Shown: piece after piece, positions 5,333-7,585 of the stretch
Position numbering within the stretch: position 1 is the stretch's first letter
Layout: each line of letters opens with the position of its first letter
Source of the DNA: Anaerolineae bacterium
GTDB taxonomy: Bacteria > Chloroflexota > Anaerolineae > JAFGEY01
DNA: 7,585 bases
Direction: 5' to 3'
Assembly: GCA_016929205.1 (NCBI GenBank)
Contig: JAFGJF010000579.1
Coordinates: 1-7,585 of the forward strand
Notes under the pieces: generated by a model
Seen by the model: only the letters and a program-made list of their open reading frames with translations
What the model was told of the DNA's origin: nothing
The model's database searches: none
Program-made: the position numbers and the translations under genes

Positions 5333-7255
5333 TTAGCGTAATACGCGGACGTCGCCCTGACGCCTGGTGATACGCTGCTCGTCAAGGCATTCGAGCATAG
5401 CCACGGCGTACTTGCGGCTGGTATCAAACATATCGCGCACCTGGGCGAGGGTGATATCACCCTGGTTGCGGATGCGACCGATAATCCGTTCTTTGATCTG
5501 GTCAAAGGTCTCGCCGAGATAAAGCACATCGGCATTGGCCTGAACCAGCGTCCCGGTTTCGAGGAGCGCGTTGAACAACTCTATACCCAGTTGGCTCTCG
5601 CAGTCGGCTGTCGAGGGCGTTGCGTAGGGGGCGCGGCGAAAGGTTGCCACCAGGGCATCGATTTTAGCCTGCTGTTCAGGATCAAAGTGGACGCTGTGGC
5701 TGGCCAGCCAGACAGTTGCTTCGTCGCCGTTCACGCAGCCGGTATGGACGGCACGGGCGACGATCTGGTTAAAGAGCCGGCCGCTGATATCCTGGTTGCG
5801 TTCTTGCAGGCGGCTGCGTAATTCTTCACGGGGTATGCCTCGGCGAAGCGGCCACGAGGTATGGTAGGCCGACAAGATGGCCGATAACCGCGTTTCCAGG
5901 TCGCGCCAGCCGTTTCCGGTCATCAAAATGGATGCGCTTGAGGCCAGGTTGGAGGCTGCCGGCTTGGTAAAATCGTCCAGCACAAGGATCTGTTTCTCTG
6001 CCAACAGCACCTTGAGCGCGTCGTTAATTGTCTCGGCGGGCAACGCGATGCTGGCAAAAAGGTTGCGCGCCTCGACGGGCTGCTGTTGTTCCAACGATTG
6101 CAGGACGACCTCGTCCGGGGACCCAAAAGCCAGCGTTTCCAGTTGTTCGATGACGTTGGCTTTGAAACGCCGGTGACGGTGATGCGGGGTGGGGTCGACG
6201 ATGGTCCCGCCGCCAATGGTGATGCTCGGCGAGAGCCAGCGCAGGATAAAGCGGTCGCCGCGCGTCAGAGCCACGGGGTCGCGAAGGACCAGTTGGGCCC
6301 AGCCAGTCTCGCCGGGCTGAAAGGCGTTTGCACCCAGCAGGCGCACGTGGGCCGGGATCTCGGCCGCGCCGCAAAAGAAATCGACCTGGGTGTTGTGTTT
6401 CAACGGCTGCGGGGCATTGGCGAGGTATGAGAGCTCGACGTCGATCAGGCGGGTCGAGGTCATCAACCCGGGCAAGGTGACCGTTTCGCCGGTCTGAATT
6501 TCGTCTTTGCTGATCCCGCCGAGATTGACCGCTACACGGCTGCCCGGCAGCGCCTGTTCGATCTTGGTTTTGTGCGTTTGCAAGCCACGAATGCGCGCCC
6601 GCCGGCCAGAAGGCAAGATCTCGACCTCGTCGCCGACGTTCAATTCGCCCCCGACCAGGGTGCCGGTCACGACGGTGCCGAAACCGGCTATGGTAAATAC
6701 GCGGTCGATGGAAAGGCGTGGCCGTCCCTGGTTCGTTCGCAGGGGCACGTTTTGCAGGCACGTTTCCAGTTCGGCGAGCAGCACGTCGAGCCCCTCGCCC
6801 GTTGCCGCCGAAACAGGCACAATCGGCGCGTTCTCCAGCCGGGTGCCTTCGACTTGCTCCATCACGTCGGCCATAACCAATTCGAGCCATTCCTCATCGT
6901 CCACCAGGTCGATCTTGGTCAGGGCGATGACGCCGCCGTTGACCTGGATCAGATCGAGTATGGCCAAATGTTCGCGAGTTTGAGGCATCACGCCTTCGTC
7001 GGCAGCAATGACGAACAGGGCCGCATCAATGCCACCCACACCGGCCAGCATGTTTTTGATAAAGTCGCGGTGTCCCGGCACGTCGACGATGCCAATCTGT
7101 TCCCCGCCAGGCAGAGTGAGCCAGGCGAAACCGAGGACAATGCTCATCTCGCGCTCTTTTTCTGCCTGCAAGCGATCCGGGTCGATGCCGGTCAGGGCTT
7201 TGACGAGCGTGGATTTGCCGTGATCGACGTGGCCGGCCGTGCCGATGACATGCAT
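5333..7255 (-). CDS. selB: Selenocysteine-specific translation elongation factor SelB
   Basis: A 640-residue protein, usual for bacterial SelB. The GTPase domain has GHVDHGKST (8-16), switch I EREMSIVLGFAW (34-45), DVPGH (58-62), TKID (113-116) and SAATGEG (149-155). Domain II follows with RVFTIAGFGTVVTGTL (185-200), then domain III (about 268-355), and winged-helix repeats from about 360 to the end. The last of these closes with DTSRKYAVAMLECLDEQ and a GDVRVLR tail, the SelB signature. SelB carries selenocysteyl-tRNA to ribosomes paused at UGA next to a SECIS hairpin. The start is the ATG at 7255, where MHVIGTAGHVDHGKST matches the usual N-terminus and GAGG lies 9 nt upstream. A longer in-frame reading to 7537 is an artefact. 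Switch I has Ser38 where Thr is normal. selA, selC and selD are not in the window. The stop faces the 104-residue gene at 6 nt, with no visible terminator. Confidence 0.97.
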   Translation of the reverse strand: MHVIGTAGHVDHGKSTLVKALTGIDPDRLQAEKEREMSIVLGFAWLTLPGGEQIGIVDVPGHRDFIKNMLAGVGGIDAALFVIAADEGVMPQTREHLAILDLIQVNGGVIALTKIDLVDDEEWLELVMADVMEQVEGTRLENAPIVPVSAATGEGLDVLLAELETCLQNVPLRTNQGRPRLSIDRVFTIAGFGTVVTGTLVGGELNVGDEVEILPSGRRARIRGLQTHKTKIEQALPGSRVAVNLGGISKDEIQTGETVTLPGLMTSTRLIDVELSYLANAPQPLKHNTQVDFFCGAAEIPAHVRLLGANAFQPGETGWAQLVLRDPVALTRGDRFILRWLSPSITIGGGTIVDPTPHHRHRRFKANVIEQLETLAFGSPDEVVLQSLEQQQPVEARNLFASIALPAETINDALKVLLAEKQILVLDDFTKPAASNLASSASILMTGNGWRDLETRLSAILSAYHTSWPLRRGIPREELRSRLQERNQDISGRLFNQIVARAVHTGCVNGDEATVWLASHSVHFDPEQQAKIDALVATFRRAPYATPSTADCESQLGIELFNALLETGTLVQANADVLYLGETFDQIKERIIGRIRNQGDITLAQVRDMFDTSRKYAVAMLECLDEQRITRRQGDVRVLR

Positions 7256-7260
7256 TTCGA

Positions 7261-7585
7261 TTATCCTCGTTGGGGGCGAAGTTTTCTTTTGCTTCTTCGC
7301 GTCTGGGCCTGTTCTTGTATTTTGATCAGGTGGTTTTGCGACGCCTCGTTGCGCATGCGGATATCGTCGTTCAGCGTTTCCCAGAGATATCCGACCTGTT
7401 CTTCGTTGTCGCTGCTGCGCTCCTCGACCAATGTGAGTCGTTCCAATTCCTCTGCTTCCCGGCGACCGTGATCGTGCCACTGCTGTTCCCAAAGCAGTTT
7501 TTCGCGCTGCCACCGCCGCTCGGACTGTGCCTCCCACTCTTCCAGGTTGTTTCGCTGCCGCTCTTCGGACAGGCGCTGCAGTTCT
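7261..7585 (-). CDS. Coiled-coil protein of unknown function upstream of selB (5' partial)
   Basis: The frame is open from the right edge of the window to the TAA at 7261-7263, showing the C-terminal 107 residues; the start lies outside. The visible part is very rich in Glu, Arg and Gln, with five tryptophans. Four of these (visible residues 18, 26, 33 and 37) are spaced 8, 7 and 4 apart, consistent with hydrophobic positions of a long amphipathic helix or coiled coil. The tail is basic (RRSKRKLRPQRG). There is no membrane segment and no enzyme motif. I do not recognise a family, and coiled coils of this kind give misleading similarity. Its stop is 5 nt before selB, so the two are probably in one operon. 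The competing frame here reads as Arg/Ala-rich nonsense. It could be the tail of a larger structural or scaffold protein; a role in selenoprotein synthesis is only guilt by association. Confidence 0.7.
   Translation of the reverse strand, partial: ELQRLSEERQRNNLEEWEAQSERRWQREKLLWEQQWHDHGRREAEELERLTLVEERSSDNEEQVGYLWETLNDDIRMRNEASQNHLIKIQEQAQTRRSKRKLRPQRG
7264..7268 (-). promoter_or_regulatory. Ribosome binding site for selB
   Basis: On the minus strand GAGGA lies about 9 nt before ATG 7255, overlapping the last codons of the upstream coiled-coil gene. It supports the short SelB start and suggests translational coupling. Confidence 0.65.

Noticed and set aside
6024..6890. Second minus-strand open frame inside selB
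   Set aside because: Arg/Gly/Ala-rich out-of-frame product typical of GC-rich shadow frames, fully covered by selB.
7261..7446. A complete 61-residue protein starting at a TTG near 7446
   Set aside because: The frame stays open to the window edge with the same charged coiled-coil composition, so this is the tail of a longer protein.
6572..7471. Long plus-strand open frame opposite selB
   Set aside because: It is the antisense shadow of selB and the coiled-coil gene; its translation has no recognisable domain and no convincing ribosome binding site.
7256..7537. A 94-residue N-terminal extension of SelB, giving a 734-residue reading
   Set aside because: MHVIGTAGHVDHGKST at 7255 is the normal SelB N-terminus with its own GAGG site. 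The extension is Arg/Ala-rich, resembles no domain, and lies over the coiled-coil gene in another frame.

Overview
The window is a dense bacterial chromosomal segment of fairly high GC content. It holds five plus-strand genes (one cut at the left edge) converging on two minus-strand genes (one cut at the right edge). I see no tRNA, rRNA, insertion sequence, CRISPR array or phage gene. The organism uses selenocysteine, because a full-length SelB is present. A serine carboxypeptidase (S10), an enolase-superfamily enzyme, a DUF1932 dehydrogenase and a COG2509-type flavoprotein together would suit an environmental lineage such as Chloroflexota. That taxonomic guess rests on general family impressions and is weak.

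Left part (1-4860, plus strand). The order is an S10 serine carboxypeptidase missing its N-terminus, an 11-nt gap, and an NAD(P)-binding beta-hydroxyacid/6-phosphogluconate-type dehydrogenase with a DUF1932 C-terminal domain. An 86-nt gap with a 15-bp hairpin follows, then a mandelate racemase/muconate lactonizing-type enzyme (enolase superfamily), a 2-nt gap, and an FAD-dependent dehydrogenase of the COG2509 type. The three oxidoreductase/lyase genes look like a small catabolic module for a hydroxy or sugar acid. The substrate cannot be read from the sequence.

Middle (4861-5326). A 151-nt spacer carries overlapping dyads, a weak promoter candidate and a run of ten A. It leads into an orphan gene for a 104-residue protein with about three membrane segments.

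Right part (5333-7585, minus strand). selB encodes a 640-residue selenocysteine-specific elongation factor. Five nucleotides upstream of it ends an unrecognised Glu/Arg/Gln/Trp-rich coiled-coil protein whose N-terminal part lies outside the window. The two are probably co-transcribed. The 104-residue gene and selB converge with only 6 nt between their stop codons.

Main leads: the intergenic hairpin before the enolase-superfamily gene; atypical active-site positions and an insertion in that enzyme; a four-cysteine cluster in the flavoprotein; a speculative selenocysteine readthrough at the flavoprotein's UGA, which is followed at about the right distance by a G-starting hairpin loop; and the unknown coiled-coil partner of selB. 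None amounts to a demonstrated new system.
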